Positions 32,582 through 41,630 are shown, counted from the first letter of the stretch. The stretch is 46,562 nucleotides of DNA from DASWJQ01 sp036397095 (GCA_036397095.1 DASWJQ010000142.1:1-46562), one strand, 5' to 3'. Made by a program: numbers and translations. The notes: generated by a model not told the origin, from the letters alone.

Positions 32582-34212
32582 CGGCGACAAGCGGGGATCC
32601 CTCCGAGTCAAGCAGATCTGAAATGTCGGGCAGGAGGGTAATCCCCTTCCACCCCTGGCTGCTGGCGTTGCTGACGCCTTTGTTGATCCTGGCCCAGAAC
32701 GGTCTCGAAATAGCGCCAGGCCAGGCAGTACGGTCGGTGGTATTCGAGCTGCTTTTCGCCAGCCTGGTATGGCTTGGTTGCCGCCTAGCTACCGGCGAAT
32801 GGCGCCGATCTGCACTCGTCGCTTCGGCCTTCCTGCTGGTGTTTCATGCATACGGCCGTTTCTACGCTGGCAGCGGCCACAGCGCCGTCCAGGCGCTGCC
32901 GCTGGTTGACCGGCTGGCCGGCAACCACGCGCTGCTGCTCCCGCTGGCCATGGCAGTCCTGGCGTTCCTGGCCTTCGCCGTCTCGCGCCTGCACCGCTTT
33001 ACGACGGGCATGACGAATCTGCTTAACATCGTCAGCCTGACGCTGTGCCTGGTGACGGCCGGCACCATCGCATTGCTCGAATGGCGCCTGGCACAAGCTC
33101 CGGGCCATGCCGAATTCCCAATCGCCCAGACGGTCTCAGGTGAGCGCGCCCCTGACATCTACTACCTCGTGCTCGATGGCTATGGCCGGGTCGATGTCTT
33201 GGCCGATCTGTACCGATTCGACAATCAGCCATTCCTGCGCCAGCTTGAGTCGTCCGGTTTCACGGTCGCCTCCGGGGCCCACGCCAACTACATGCAAACC
33301 AGCCTGTCACTGGCTTCCAGCCTGAATTTGGAATACCTACAGAGCATTGTCAAAGCGCCGGCAACCAGTGACACCGGCCAAGCTCGGCTTCAGATACAGC
33401 GCTGGTTGCGGCACAACCGCCTGGCGGCGGACCTCGAACGGCGCGGCTATCAATTGGTGGCGATGGAGAGCGGCTACCGCCCAACGCAGTTGGCGGGTGC
33501 CCAACTGCTCGGTCCCTCCAGCGCCGCCACCAACCTGCTCGAGCGTCTCATGATCGAGAACAGCGGGCTAACCCTGCTGCAGGCCTTTGCCGGGATGCCA
33601 GACAGCCTGCGCCGGCCGGGCTACGATCTTCATCGCCAACGCGTCGACTACGCCTTCGCAGCGCTGCAGGCTGGCTTGCCGGCCAGCGATCGACCCCGGT
33701 TTGTCTTCGTGCACATCCTAGTGCCGCATCCACCCTTCGTCTTCAATTCCGTCGGCCAGCCAACCTGGCCGCCCTACCCCTACGTACTGCTGGACGGCGA
33801 TGCCTACCCGGCCGATCCGGCCGACTATCCCGGCCTGTATCGTGATCAACTCACCTACGTCAACCAGCGCCTGACCGAAGCCCTGGCCGGTTTGCTGAAA
33901 AACGGTGGCCGCAGAGCGCTCATCGTCGTGCAGGGGGATCACGGCCCTGGCTCGGGGCTCGACTGGGACTCGTTGGCAAGGACAGACGCCCGCGAACGGT
34001 TCGGCATCCTGCTGGCCGTCCGCCCCCCCGACGGATCGTCACTCGACCCGGGCCTAATCGAGACCCCCGTCAATGTGTTCCGCTGGGCCCTGGCCGGTTT
34101 GTTCGGCGCCGACTTTCCCTTGCTGCCGGACAACAGTTATTACTCCACCTGGCTGGCGCCGTTGGCGTTTCAGCAGGTGCCGTCCGGCCAAATGAGCCCG
34201 CCCGGCCAATGA
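32578..34212 (+). CDS. Membrane-anchored sulfatase-like (alkaline phosphatase superfamily) protein
   Basis: A 544-residue protein. Residues 1-190 include about five hydrophobic helices, and the rest is an outside hydrolase domain. Metal-site landmarks of the superfamily are visible: DIYYLVLDGYGRVD near the domain start, a Thr in the nucleophile region (ANYMQTSLSLASSLN), FVHILVPHPPF, and VVQGDHGPGSG near the end. The layout is like LtaS or phosphoethanolamine transferases, so transfer or removal of a phosphate- or sulfate-linked group on a surface glycan is plausible. The exact reaction cannot be read from sequence. ATGA overlaps at both ends link it to the ligase and to the deacetylase. Confidence 0.75.
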   Translation: MTATSGDPSESSRSEMSGRRVIPFHPWLLALLTPLLILAQNGLEIAPGQAVRSVVFELLFASLVWLGCRLATGEWRRSALVASAFLLVFHAYGRFYAGSGHSAVQALPLVDRLAGNHALLLPLAMAVLAFLAFAVSRLHRFTTGMTNLLNIVSLTLCLVTAGTIALLEWRLAQAPGHAEFPIAQTVSGERAPDIYYLVLDGYGRVDVLADLYRFDNQPFLRQLESSGFTVASGAHANYMQTSLSLASSLNLEYLQSIVKAPATSDTGQARLQIQRWLRHNRLAADLERRGYQLVAMESGYRPTQLAGAQLLGPSSAATNLLERLMIENSGLTLLQAFAGMPDSLRRPGYDLHRQRVDYAFAALQAGLPASDRPRFVFVHILVPHPPFVFNSVGQPTWPPYPYVLLDGDAYPADPADYPGLYRDQLTYVNQRLTEALAGLLKNGGRRALIVVQGDHGPGSGLDWDSLARTDARERFGILLAVRPPDGSSLDPGLIETPVNVFRWALAGLFGADFPLLPDNSYYSTWLAPLAFQQVPSGQMSPPGQ

Positions 34213-35249
34213 GCAGCAAGATCGGGTGGTGCCGCCTGGCCGCCGCCGATCACGACCTGAGCGGCCATCCCGAGAACCCGACCCGGGTGCACGCGCTAGC
34301 GGCCGTCGAGCGCGGCCCCTTGGGTGTGGACCTTGAACACCTCGAACCGCGACCCGCCGAACTGCCGGCTCTGGTCAGCGTTCACGATCAAGCCCTTCTT
34401 TCAACCCTGGAGCGAGCCGGCCAACACGGTCCCGTCCTGCTTGACACCGGCGACACGTACATTCTGCCGGGGTCGTGGCAGGCGGCACGATTGTCGGCCG
34501 GAGCCGCCATGGCGGCCACCGACTACGTTCTGGATCGATCTGGCTCCGCCGCGTTCTCGGCTGCCCGTCCGCCGGGTCATCATGCCAGCCAGAATCGAGC
34601 CATGGGCTTCTGCCTTCTCAACAACATCGCCATTGCTGCACGCCATGCACTCAGTCGGGGCGCACAGCGCGTGCTGATTGTTGATTTCGATGTCCACCAT
34701 GGCAACGGGACCCAGGACATCTTTGCCGAAGACCCTGCAGTCTTCTACCTGTCCTTGCACCAACGCCGGCTCTTTCCTGGAACGGGTCATCTGGGTGACA
34801 CCGGCTCCGGTCCGGGCAAAGGAACCGTCCTCAATATTCCCCTGCCGGCCGGCGTTGACGATCCGGGCTACCTGCACCTGCTCGATGAGATCTTGCCCCG
34901 GGTCGCCGACCGGTTCCGGCCCGACCTTGTGCTAGTGTCTGCCGGCTACGACGCCCACTGGCGCGACCCGCTGGCCCGCTTACGCCTGACCGCCAGCGGC
35001 TTCCATCAAATCGTAGCTAGGTTACGCGTCGTCGCGAGTGACTATGCGCAGGGCAAGCTGGCGCTGATCCTTGAGGGAGGCTACGATCCCGAGGCCCTGG
35101 CGGTTTGCGTCGAGGCCAGCCTGGCTGCCTTGCTTGGCCGGCTGGCGCCAACGGAGGTCGAGCCGGCGCCGGAACATCCGGCGCCGTTCCTTCAACCCTT
35201 GCTTGATCAAGTCCTTGAGCTACATTTCGGCAATTCCCAAGGGCGCTAA
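34209..35249 (+). CDS. Histone deacetylase superfamily zinc hydrolase
   Basis: A 346-residue class II-like HDAC fold protein. Catalytic and zinc residues are intact: RPPGHHA (H124/H125), VDFDVHHGNGTQD (D161, H163), SAGYDAHWRDPL (second Asp ligand), and the glycine-rich EGGYDPEA near the C-terminus. Bacterial members include AcuC and acetylpolyamine amidohydrolases, so the substrate may be an acetyl-lysine protein, an acetylpolyamine or another acetamide. It has no signal peptide and should be cytoplasmic. It overlaps the sulfatase-like gene by ATGA, an unusual partner. Confidence 0.9.
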   Translation: MSSKIGWCRLAAADHDLSGHPENPTRVHALAAVERGPLGVDLEHLEPRPAELPALVSVHDQALLSTLERAGQHGPVLLDTGDTYILPGSWQAARLSAGAAMAATDYVLDRSGSAAFSAARPPGHHASQNRAMGFCLLNNIAIAARHALSRGAQRVLIVDFDVHHGNGTQDIFAEDPAVFYLSLHQRRLFPGTGHLGDTGSGPGKGTVLNIPLPAGVDDPGYLHLLDEILPRVADRFRPDLVLVSAGYDAHWRDPLARLRLTASGFHQIVARLRVVASDYAQGKLALILEGGYDPEALAVCVEASLAALLGRLAPTEVEPAPEHPAPFLQPLLDQVLELHFGNSQGR

Positions 35250-35289
35250 GGTCCCTAATCCACCGGGTTTGTGCCGGCTGGCGCTTGTC

Positions 35290-35318
35290 TTGCACAATGA
35301 CTTAGACTAGGGCATACT
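35290..35318 (+). promoter_or_regulatory. Predicted promoter of the TPR scaffold gene
   Basis: TTGCAC (35290-35295), 17-base spacer, CATACT (35313-35318). Start expected near 35325, ten bases before the ATG; the AAGGTGAAGGG ribosome site lies at the very start of the transcript. Confidence 0.5.
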
Positions 35319-35334
35319 CTTAAGGTGAAGGGCT

Positions 35335-38300
35335 ATGACTGAACTCACCTTGCGCGCCTACATCCGGGAAATCGATGCCCTCATCGAGCAGGAGAAGCTC
35401 GACGAGGCCATTGCGCATGCCCGCCATATCCTCCAGCGCTATCCCAAGAACATTGAGTGCTACCGCCTGCTGGGCAAGGCTTACCTCGAGGCCAAACGCT
35501 TTGGCGATGCCGCTGATATCTTTCAACGCGTGCTCTCGGCCGTGCCGGACGATTTCGTCTCCCATATTGGCATGTCGATCGTGCGCGAAGACGAGGGGAA
35601 CCTCGACTCGGCGATCTGGCACATGGAACGCGCTTTCGAAACCAACCCGGCAAACCCGGCGATCCAGCAAGAATTGAAGCGGTTGATTGGCCGTCGTGAT
35701 GGCTTTGAACCGCACAAGGTTCGCCTTACACGGGGCGCACTGGCCCGCATGTATTCCCACGGCGAGCTCTACCCACAAGCGATCGCCGAGCTGCAATCGG
35801 CCCTGCAGGAGGACTCAGACCGGCCCGATTTGCAGATATTGCTGGCCGAGATGTATTGGCAAACCGATCAGCGCCGTGAGGCGGCTGAGGTCAGCGGGCA
35901 CATCCTCGAGAAACTGCCTTACTGCGTCAAGGCAACAAAGATCATGGCGGCCATGCTGCAGGAAACCGGCAAGATTGAGGAGGCCGCCGCCTACCACCGA
36001 CGCCTGGCACAGCTCGACCCTTACATGGCCTACATTGAAACGCCGATGGCCGATGCCACCCGGGTTGACGCCGAGACGATCGAGATCCGACGCCTGTCAT
36101 GGCGACCGGGCCAACCCTTGCCGGCGTCGGAGAGCGAGCCGGCCGACTGGGCCGCGTCGCTCGGGCTGGAAGGCGGCGAGGGCGAAGAGATCTCAACCGG
36201 GCCCCTGCCCTCCTGGCTCAGTGAAATCGAGCCGGATGAGGACACCGGCCCGGCGGCCCCCGCACCAGCGGCACGCCCAGAAGCGGCGGATGAGCCGGCG
36301 GAACTGGGCCCCGACGAGCGGGCCGACATCCCGGACTGGATGCAGGAGGCCGGCTGGCAGGAGTCCTCTGGGGAGGCCGCCGAGCAACCAGTATCGTTCT
36401 CGGCCGAGGAATTGGACTCCCTGGAGCGTGGCAAGATGCCCGCCGAGCCCGGCGACAGCCAGGGAGCGGCGGCGGATGACGAAGAGGTCGAGTTGGTTCG
36501 GGCCGACATCCCGAGTTGGCTCCAGGGCATGGCCCCTGGCCAGGCACCCAGCGATGAGGAATCGATCGACGAGGACGAACTTGCCAGCTTGCTGCAGCGG
36601 GAGGTTGAGCCCACCTCCGAAGAGACACTCGATTTCGAGATGGCCGAAGAAGAGAGCCAGGGCGCGGAACCTGAGGGTGCCTCCGACGTACCCGGTTGGC
36701 TCGATGAGGGCCAACCGGGCGCCACCAGCACGATCATGACGTGGCTTGGCGATCGCTCACGAGACGAAGACGACAGCGCCGAACCGGGCGAGACCGCAGC
36801 CGCGGGTGAAGAGCTGCCAGATTGGATGTCCGCCCCTAGCGAGGGGAATTGGGGCGCCAGGCTGCCGCAACCCGCTGAGCCGGAAGCCGAAGGACCTCCG
36901 AGCTGGCTATCGGGAGTTGCCGAAGCTGCTGCCGGTGCAACCGAGGCCGAAGAGGAAGAACTGGCCCGCCTGCAGCGCCAGGCAGCGGCTGAATCTAGCG
37001 GCGCGGAGGCAAGCGGCACGGATGAACTCCCGCCCGATTGGCTGCAGGCGATCGCCCGCGACGAACCCGAGGCCCCCGAGGCGGCGTTGCCCGAAGACGA
37101 ACTCGAGCTGCCGTGGGAAACGCAAGTCGAGTCCGGTGAGCAAGACACCATCCCACAGGGAATCGACGAAGATGACGCCCCGGAATGGCTGCTGGGTTTC
37201 AGTGACGAAGAACCAGGTCCTGACTCCGCGCCGGATCTGGAGGTAGCGGCGGCCGAAGAACCTGAGGCCGACGATGCCTGGTTAGCCGATCTGTCCACTG
37301 GACAGGCTGACGAGCAGCCGGAAGCCAGCTCGTGGTTGGAACAATTGGGCACGGAGCAGGAGGCCGAAGCCTCGGCTTCTGCCGATATTCCGGACTGGAT
37401 GGAAGGCTTGGGAGAAGACGCCGACGAAGGCAGTCCGGCCGGCGACGAAGTCGAACAATTGGCCAGCACCTGGCTCGATGATCTGTCTGACACGCTCGCC
37501 GAGACCCCGGCCGAGCCTGACGTTCTTCCCGAGTTCACGATGGCCTCGGAAGAGGAGGCCGACGAGGCCGAGGCGAGCTGGGGCCCCTCGGGTATGGAAG
37601 AACCGGTCACGGCCGACGAGGTAGAAGACCTGTCGTGGCTGGACCGCCTGGTCACAACCGATAAAGATCCGGCAACTGAGGTGAAGTCGGAGGCCGAACC
37701 CGAGCCCGCCAGCGCCGCCGACGTTGAGCCGACCGATGAGGATAGCGTCTTCAGCTGGATGGACCAGATGGCGGCCGAACAAGCCGCCGAAGCCGCCTCG
37801 GCCGAGCCTGCCACCGAGCAGCCGGCACCGGAGTTGGCCTCTCCTGACGCCGAAGCCCCGCCCGAATCCTTGGATGAAGGTCTCGAGTGGTTGGATCGAC
37901 TGTCAGAAACCCGCGGCATCAATGCCGATGTTGATCGCCATCCCGCTCCCGGAACTGTCAGCGAGGCGCCACCCTCCGAAACGGCCGAGGTCCCGGCCGA
38001 GCCCGCCCGCCAAGAGACATGGCCACCATCCATGCCAACCGAGCCAGCGCCACCCTCGGACGAAGAGGAGTCGACTGACCCGGGCGAAATCGGTCCATGG
38101 GAGCCGGAGCCACAACCTGCTCCCGACAAGGAACCAAGGGAGTTGCCGGCCGGGCCACCCGATTGGCCCGTCGCCGAAGCCGAGCCGGAGCCGGGGACCG
38201 AGCCCGAACCTGAGCCAGCCTATTTCGAACCAGAAGATGATGAGTCTGAGGTTCCCGAATGGCTTCGCGCCCACGCCGAGCCGGTTCCCCTAGAACCGGA

Positions 38301-38961
38301 GGAAGAGCCGGCTGCACCCGAACCGCCAGCATCAGCGCCGCCGGCCGCCGAGACGATCGTCGCCAAGCGGCCAGTGGCTGAGCAACCGCCAACCACGCCC
38401 CAGGCCGAACCGCCGCCTGCCACACCGCCGGCGCAGCCTGCCGAGCCCTCCGCCGCCAGCCAGCCCGAGCCGGCCGATCCCGACCTGCAGGCCGCCCGGC
38501 ACGCACTGGCTCAGGGGGACCGAGATCAGGCAGCCAGCACCTACAGCAAGCTGGTCAAAGCCAAGCGGCAGATCGAACCCGTTGTCCACGATCTGGAGGC
38601 GGAGCTCGAGCAAGACCCGGACTCGCCCCAGTTGTGGCAGGTATTGGGTGACGCGTACATGCGCCAGAACCGGGCCAAAGAGGCGGTGAAGGCCTACAAC
38701 CGGGGCATGGAAGAGACCGAGATGCTCGACAGCGCCCGCCAGGCACTCGCGGCGGGTGACATCAATCGGGCCGCCACGCAGTACGGCATGCTGATCAAAC
38801 AAAAGACTGAGATCGAGGCAGTTATCAAAGACTTGGAAACGGCTACGGGCGCCGGCGAGGGCGCCCCGATGCTCTGGCAGACACTGGGGGATGCCTACAT
38901 GAAAGCCGGCCGTGTTGACGACTCGATCAAGGCTTATCGCCGCGGCATGGATTCGGTCTAA
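35335..38961 (+). CDS. TPR protein with long acidic Trp-motif repeat region
   Basis: A 1208-residue protein without signal peptide or membrane helix. Residues 1-235 are TPR repeats (DEAIAHARHILQRYPKNIEC, then ALARMYSHGELYPQAIAELQ). Residues about 260-1000 are strongly acidic, rich in Glu, Asp, Ala and Pro and surely mostly disordered, yet carry about nineteen short Trp motifs: W at 272, 294 (PSWLSEI), 335 (PDWMQEA), 395, 455, 470, 497, 524, 569, 618, 649, 667, 688, 713, 768, 808 and 852, plus two weaker ones nearer the end. Residues about 1040-1208 contain two tandem copies of a roughly 85-residue unit, each ending LGDAYM(R/K)..R...AV/S-IKAY.RGM. The plan suggests a cytoplasmic scaffold with many docking peptides. 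Function not recognised. Own promoter; followed by ndk. Confidence 0.85.
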   Translation: MTELTLRAYIREIDALIEQEKLDEAIAHARHILQRYPKNIECYRLLGKAYLEAKRFGDAADIFQRVLSAVPDDFVSHIGMSIVREDEGNLDSAIWHMERAFETNPANPAIQQELKRLIGRRDGFEPHKVRLTRGALARMYSHGELYPQAIAELQSALQEDSDRPDLQILLAEMYWQTDQRREAAEVSGHILEKLPYCVKATKIMAAMLQETGKIEEAAAYHRRLAQLDPYMAYIETPMADATRVDAETIEIRRLSWRPGQPLPASESEPADWAASLGLEGGEGEEISTGPLPSWLSEIEPDEDTGPAAPAPAARPEAADEPAELGPDERADIPDWMQEAGWQESSGEAAEQPVSFSAEELDSLERGKMPAEPGDSQGAAADDEEVELVRADIPSWLQGMAPGQAPSDEESIDEDELASLLQREVEPTSEETLDFEMAEEESQGAEPEGASDVPGWLDEGQPGATSTIMTWLGDRSRDEDDSAEPGETAAAGEELPDWMSAPSEGNWGARLPQPAEPEAEGPPSWLSGVAEAAAGATEAEEEELARLQRQAAAESSGAEASGTDELPPDWLQAIARDEPEAPEAALPEDELELPWETQVESGEQDTIPQGIDEDDAPEWLLGFSDEEPGPDSAPDLEVAAAEEPEADDAWLADLSTGQADEQPEASSWLEQLGTEQEAEASASADIPDWMEGLGEDADEGSPAGDEVEQLASTWLDDLSDTLAETPAEPDVLPEFTMASEEEADEAEASWGPSGMEEPVTADEVEDLSWLDRLVTTDKDPATEVKSEAEPEPASAADVEPTDEDSVFSWMDQMAAEQAAEAASAEPATEQPAPELASPDAEAPPESLDEGLEWLDRLSETRGINADVDRHPAPGTVSEAPPSETAEVPAEPARQETWPPSMPTEPAPPSDEEESTDPGEIGPWEPEPQPAPDKEPRELPAGPPDWPVAEAEPEPGTEPEPEPAYFEPEDDESEVPEWLRAHAEPVPLEPEEEPAAPEPPASAPPAAETIVAKRPVAEQPPTTPQAEPPPATPPAQPAEPSAASQPEPADPDLQAARHALAQGDRDQAASTYSKLVKAKRQIEPVVHDLEAELEQDPDSPQLWQVLGDAYMRQNRAKEAVKAYNRGMEETEMLDSARQALAAGDINRAATQYGMLIKQKTEIEAVIKDLETATGAGEGAPMLWQTLGDAYMKAGRVDDSIKAYRRGMDSV

Positions 38962-38985
38962 CAACCGCTCGGAAGGCAAGCGGAT

Positions 38986-39008
38986 GAACTCGGGCGCTCC
39001 CCGAGTTC
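38986..39008 (+). terminator. Stem-loop between the TPR gene and ndk
   Basis: GAACTCGGG and CCCGAGTTC form a perfect 9-bp stem with a five-base loop, followed by CCTTTATG. The weak T-run suggests partial termination, allowing some read-through into ndk, whose ribosome site begins about ten bases later. Confidence 0.55.
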
Positions 39009-39029
39009 CCTTTATGTAAGGAGGAATCC

Positions 39030-39482
39030 TTGGAGAGAACTCTGGTGCTGGCCAAGCCGGATGCCGTCCAGCGCGGTTTGATCGGCACGATCATGGGCCG
39101 CCTGGAACAGCGAGGCCTGCGCCTGGTGGGTGCTAAGTTCTTGCGGGTGGGCCGAACCCTAGCAGAGGAACACTACGCCATTCACAAAGGCAAACCCTTC
39201 TACGATGGACTGATCGACTACATCACATCGGCTCCGGTCATGGCCATGGTGTGGGAGGGACCCAATGCCATCGCCGCCGTCCGGCAGACGATGGGCGCCA
39301 CCCGGCCGACCGAGGCCGCGCCTGGCTCGATCCGTCACGACTTCGGACTGGAGGTGGGCCGGAACCTTACCCATGCTTCCGACGCAGCAGAAACCGCCGT
39401 CAGCGAGGTCAAGCTGTGGTTCCGAACCGAAGAGCTTACCGATTGGACCCGTGCCCTCGACCCCTGGCTGTTCGAGTCCTGA
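39030..39482 (+). CDS. ndk: Nucleoside diphosphate kinase
   Basis: A 150-residue protein of the usual Ndk length. The N-terminal RTLVLAKPDAVQRGLIG carries the nucleotide-binding Lys, and the active-site His lies in VGRNLTHASDA; MGATRPTEAAPGSIRHDFG is also conserved. It passes phosphate between nucleoside triphosphates and diphosphates by a phosphohistidine intermediate. The start is TTG, fixed by an AAGGAGG ribosome site six bases upstream and by the family start at the first strand. Confidence 0.96.
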   Translation: MERTLVLAKPDAVQRGLIGTIMGRLEQRGLRLVGAKFLRVGRTLAEEHYAIHKGKPFYDGLIDYITSAPVMAMVWEGPNAIAAVRQTMGATRPTEAAPGSIRHDFGLEVGRNLTHASDAAETAVSEVKLWFRTEELTDWTRALDPWLFES

Positions 39483-39493
39483 GGGTCGTTGAG

Positions 39494-40207
39494 ATGGGGG
39501 AGAAGCTGCCTGAGGCGCCGGTCGTCGTCCTGACCGGCGCCGGCATTTCGGCCGAGAGTGGCGTGCCTACCTTTCGTGGTGAGGGGGGCTTGTGGAAGGA
39601 ATACCGGGCTCAGGATCTGGCAACCCCCGAGGCCTTTGCTCGCGACCCCGAACTGATTTGGCGTTTCTACGCCTGGCGCCGCCAACTGGTGGGCGGCTGC
39701 CGGCCCAACCGGGGCCACATGATCCTGGCCGAGATCGAGCGTCAGCTGCAACCCTTCACCCTGGTCACGCAAAACATCGATGGTTTGCATCAGCGGGCCG
39801 GGAGCAAAAACGTGATTGAACTGCATGGATCATTGTGGGGGCTACGCTGCACACAATGTGGCCAGGCCTGGCGTGACCTGGCGGTACCGTTGGAGCCATC
39901 ACCGCCTTTGTGTCCGAATTGCGGTTCGATCGCCAGACCCGCTGTTGTCTGGTTTGGGGAACTACTTGATCCCCAGGTCCTGGACCGGGCCACCGAAGCT
40001 TGCAGCCGGGCCGCAACGATGCTGGTAGTCGGCACATCGGCGCTGGTCCAGCCGGCGGCCCAGCTGCCGCTAACGGCCAAGCGGGCCGGCGCACAGCTCA
40101 TCGAAGTCAACCTTGAGTCAACCCCCCTGACCCCGCATGCCGACCTGGCGCTCTCCGGCGCGGCCTCGGTTGTCCTCAAGGAATGGTGGGATCAGGTGCG
40201 AAACTGA
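39494..40207 (+). CDS. Sirtuin (Sir2-type NAD-dependent protein deacylase)
   Basis: A 237-residue Sir2 protein. NAD-binding motifs are clear (VVLTGAGISAESGVPTFRG, TQNIDGLHQRAG), the catalytic His is in IELHGSLWGLRC, and four Cys of the zinc site are present (CTQCGQ and CPNCGS). The C-terminal GTSALVQPAAQLP and EVNLESTPL match the family. It removes acyl groups from lysine using NAD. Start chosen at 39494, eleven bases after ndk; the frame is open further upstream but only within ndk in another frame. A second deacetylase (34209-35249) lies nearby. Confidence 0.94.
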   Translation: MGEKLPEAPVVVLTGAGISAESGVPTFRGEGGLWKEYRAQDLATPEAFARDPELIWRFYAWRRQLVGGCRPNRGHMILAEIERQLQPFTLVTQNIDGLHQRAGSKNVIELHGSLWGLRCTQCGQAWRDLAVPLEPSPPLCPNCGSIARPAVVWFGELLDPQVLDRATEACSRAATMLVVGTSALVQPAAQLPLTAKRAGAQLIEVNLESTPLTPHADLALSGAASVVLKEWWDQVRN

Positions 40208-40211
40208 CAGC

Positions 40212-40565
40212 TCATTTCAGATGGACCAGCACTTTGCCGTCCTCCCACAGACTCTCCAGGGAGTAGTAGCGACGAACCTCGTCGGTGAACAGGTGCAGGA
40301 CGACGCTCCCATAATCGACCAGGATCCAGCCGCTCTCGGCCTCACCTTCGACCTTACCAACCATGCCAAGCTCGCCCTGTTTTAGCTGCTGATGGACTTC
40401 ATCTGACAGTGCGCGTAGCGTACGCTCGCTGGCACCCGTGCAGATCACGAAGTAGTCGGTAAACGAGCACTTACCGATAAGATCGAGCAGCAGGATGTCT
40501 TCTCCCTTCTTCTCTTCGAGAAGGTCGACAATCCGCCTGGCTCGCGCTAAACCCCGGTCTTCCAT
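40212..40565 (-). CDS. rsfS: Ribosomal silencing factor RsfS
   Basis: A 117-residue RsfS/DUF143 protein: ARRIVDLLEEKKGEDILLLD, SFTDYFVICTGASERTLRAL, EGEAESGWILVDYGSVVLHL and YYSLESLWEDGK are all typical. It binds ribosomal protein L14 and blocks subunit joining when nutrients are short. The ATG at 40565 is chosen because it matches the family start; an in-frame ATG at 40604 would add 13 residues. It converges with the sirtuin gene, only four bases apart. The usual neighbour nadD is absent. Confidence 0.94.
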   Translation of the reverse strand: MEDRGLARARRIVDLLEEKKGEDILLLDLIGKCSFTDYFVICTGASERTLRALSDEVHQQLKQGELGMVGKVEGEAESGWILVDYGSVVLHLFTDEVRRYYSLESLWEDGKVLVHLK

Positions 40566-40576
40566 CTCGTTGAATC

Positions 40577-41050
40577 CTACCGCAGGTCGCTCGTTAGGGC
40601 CCATTCAACCGCCTGGGCGGCGCTCGAAGCCTGCCGGATCGCGGCCGGCTGGTCCAATCCGTCGGTCGCCTGCCAACTGCTCAGACCGATAACCGGTCGA
40701 CCGGACTTGAGGGCAAATGCGATTTCGCTCAATGTTCCGTACCCGCCGCCAATCGCGATCACAGCCCGGCCCGCACGTGCCACCAGGGCGTTGCGCACCT
40801 CCCCCAGGCCGGTCGGGATGGCAATCTCGACGTACGAATTGGCCTCAGCCGGATCGTCTCCTGCCAACAGTCCAACCGTCAGACCGCCGGCTTGCTGAGC
40901 TCCTCGGCAGACGGCTTCCATCACGCCAGTGCGGCCGCCACAGACCACGGCGGCACCCCGCTCTGCCAGAAGCTGCCCCACCTCCTCCGCCAAGGCGGCT
41001 TGCTCGGGCGTGCACGCGGCGGCGCCTATGACGGCTACCAACTCAAGCAT
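40577..41050 (-). CDS. TIGR00725/LOG-like nucleotide-binding protein
   Basis: A 157-residue Rossmann-fold protein: VAVIGAAACTPEQAALAEEV, VVCGGRTGVMEAVCRGAQQA, and IAIGGGYGTLSEIAFALKSG, the last being the hallmark phosphate-binding loop. Proteins of this length fall into the TIGR00725 subgroup of the LOG/'lysine decarboxylase-like' family. Longer LOG proteins release cytokinin-type bases from nucleotides, but that activity should not be assumed here. The ATG at 41050 overlaps the thpR stop by eight bases, and the first strand begins at once. Confidence 0.85.
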   Translation of the reverse strand: MLELVAVIGAAACTPEQAALAEEVGQLLAERGAAVVCGGRTGVMEAVCRGAQQAGGLTVGLLAGDDPAEANSYVEIAIPTGLGEVRNALVARAGRAVIAIGGGYGTLSEIAFALKSGRPVIGLSSWQATDGLDQPAAIRQASSAAQAVEWALTSDLR

Positions 41051-41630
41051 GGTTGCCGGTCCCCAGTTCAAATCGTTCGATGGGGCTGTAGACGGCCCCG
41101 CTGGGCCGTAGGTCACTGCGGAATAGGACCAGCGACCGCATGGAGCTCACAGCCAGATTGTCGGCCCGTTCTCGAGTGAGGACCTCGGCCAGGGCCTGCC
41201 GGTCCGACACACCTAGTTCCGGTCGAACCCTGCCGAGGGTCAGATGTGGTGCGAATTTCCTCGCCTGGCGGTCGAACCCGAGCTTGGCCAAACCGTCCTC
41301 GACGGCAGTCTGGAGCTGGGCCAAACGATCCTGCGGTTCGTCCAGACCGATCCAGATCACCCTGGCCCGTTGCGGCCTGGGAAAAGCGCCCACGCCGGTC
41401 AGTGTCATGATCGCCGGTTGTGCTTGCGCGCTGATGGGGCCAAGCACTTGCTGAATCGGCAATAGGTCGCCATTGTCGATTTCGCCCAGAAATTTGAGCG
41501 TCAGGTGAATATTGGCCGGATCCACCCAGCGCACCGAACCGGCGGGAAGATGGCGACGAAGTCGATCGGCGACTTGCGCCAGGGCGCGCTGAGCCTCCGG
41601 TTCAATCTCGACGGCGACAAAGCTACGCAC
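41043..41630 (-). CDS. thpR: RNA 2',3'-cyclic phosphodiesterase (2H family)
   Basis: A 195-residue 2H phosphoesterase with both catalytic motifs, HLTLKFLG and HLTLGRVR, and the family opening VRSFVAVEIEPEAQRAL. It opens 2',3'-cyclic phosphate ends of RNA and was first known as a ligase-like protein acting on tRNA halves. The start is GTG at 41630, fixed by GGGAGG five bases upstream and by the family start; the frame is open to 41741, but that stretch overlaps the promoter of the divergent CBS gene. Confidence 0.92.
   Translation of the reverse strand: MRSFVAVEIEPEAQRALAQVADRLRRHLPAGSVRWVDPANIHLTLKFLGEIDNGDLLPIQQVLGPISAQAQPAIMTLTGVGAFPRPQRARVIWIGLDEPQDRLAQLQTAVEDGLAKLGFDRQARKFAPHLTLGRVRPELGVSDRQALAEVLTRERADNLAVSSMRSLVLFRSDLRPSGAVYSPIERFELGTGNHA

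Noticed and set aside
36030..38129. A 699-codon Ser-rich open frame on the minus strand
   Set aside because: It is antisense to the acidic region of the TPR protein; the Ser richness is the complement of Glu/Ala/Pro codons. No family resemblance.
36140..38270. CRISPR-like or tandem DNA repeat in the TPR gene
   Set aside because: The recurrence is at protein level only; spacing and codons vary, so it is neither a CRISPR array nor a simple tandem DNA repeat.
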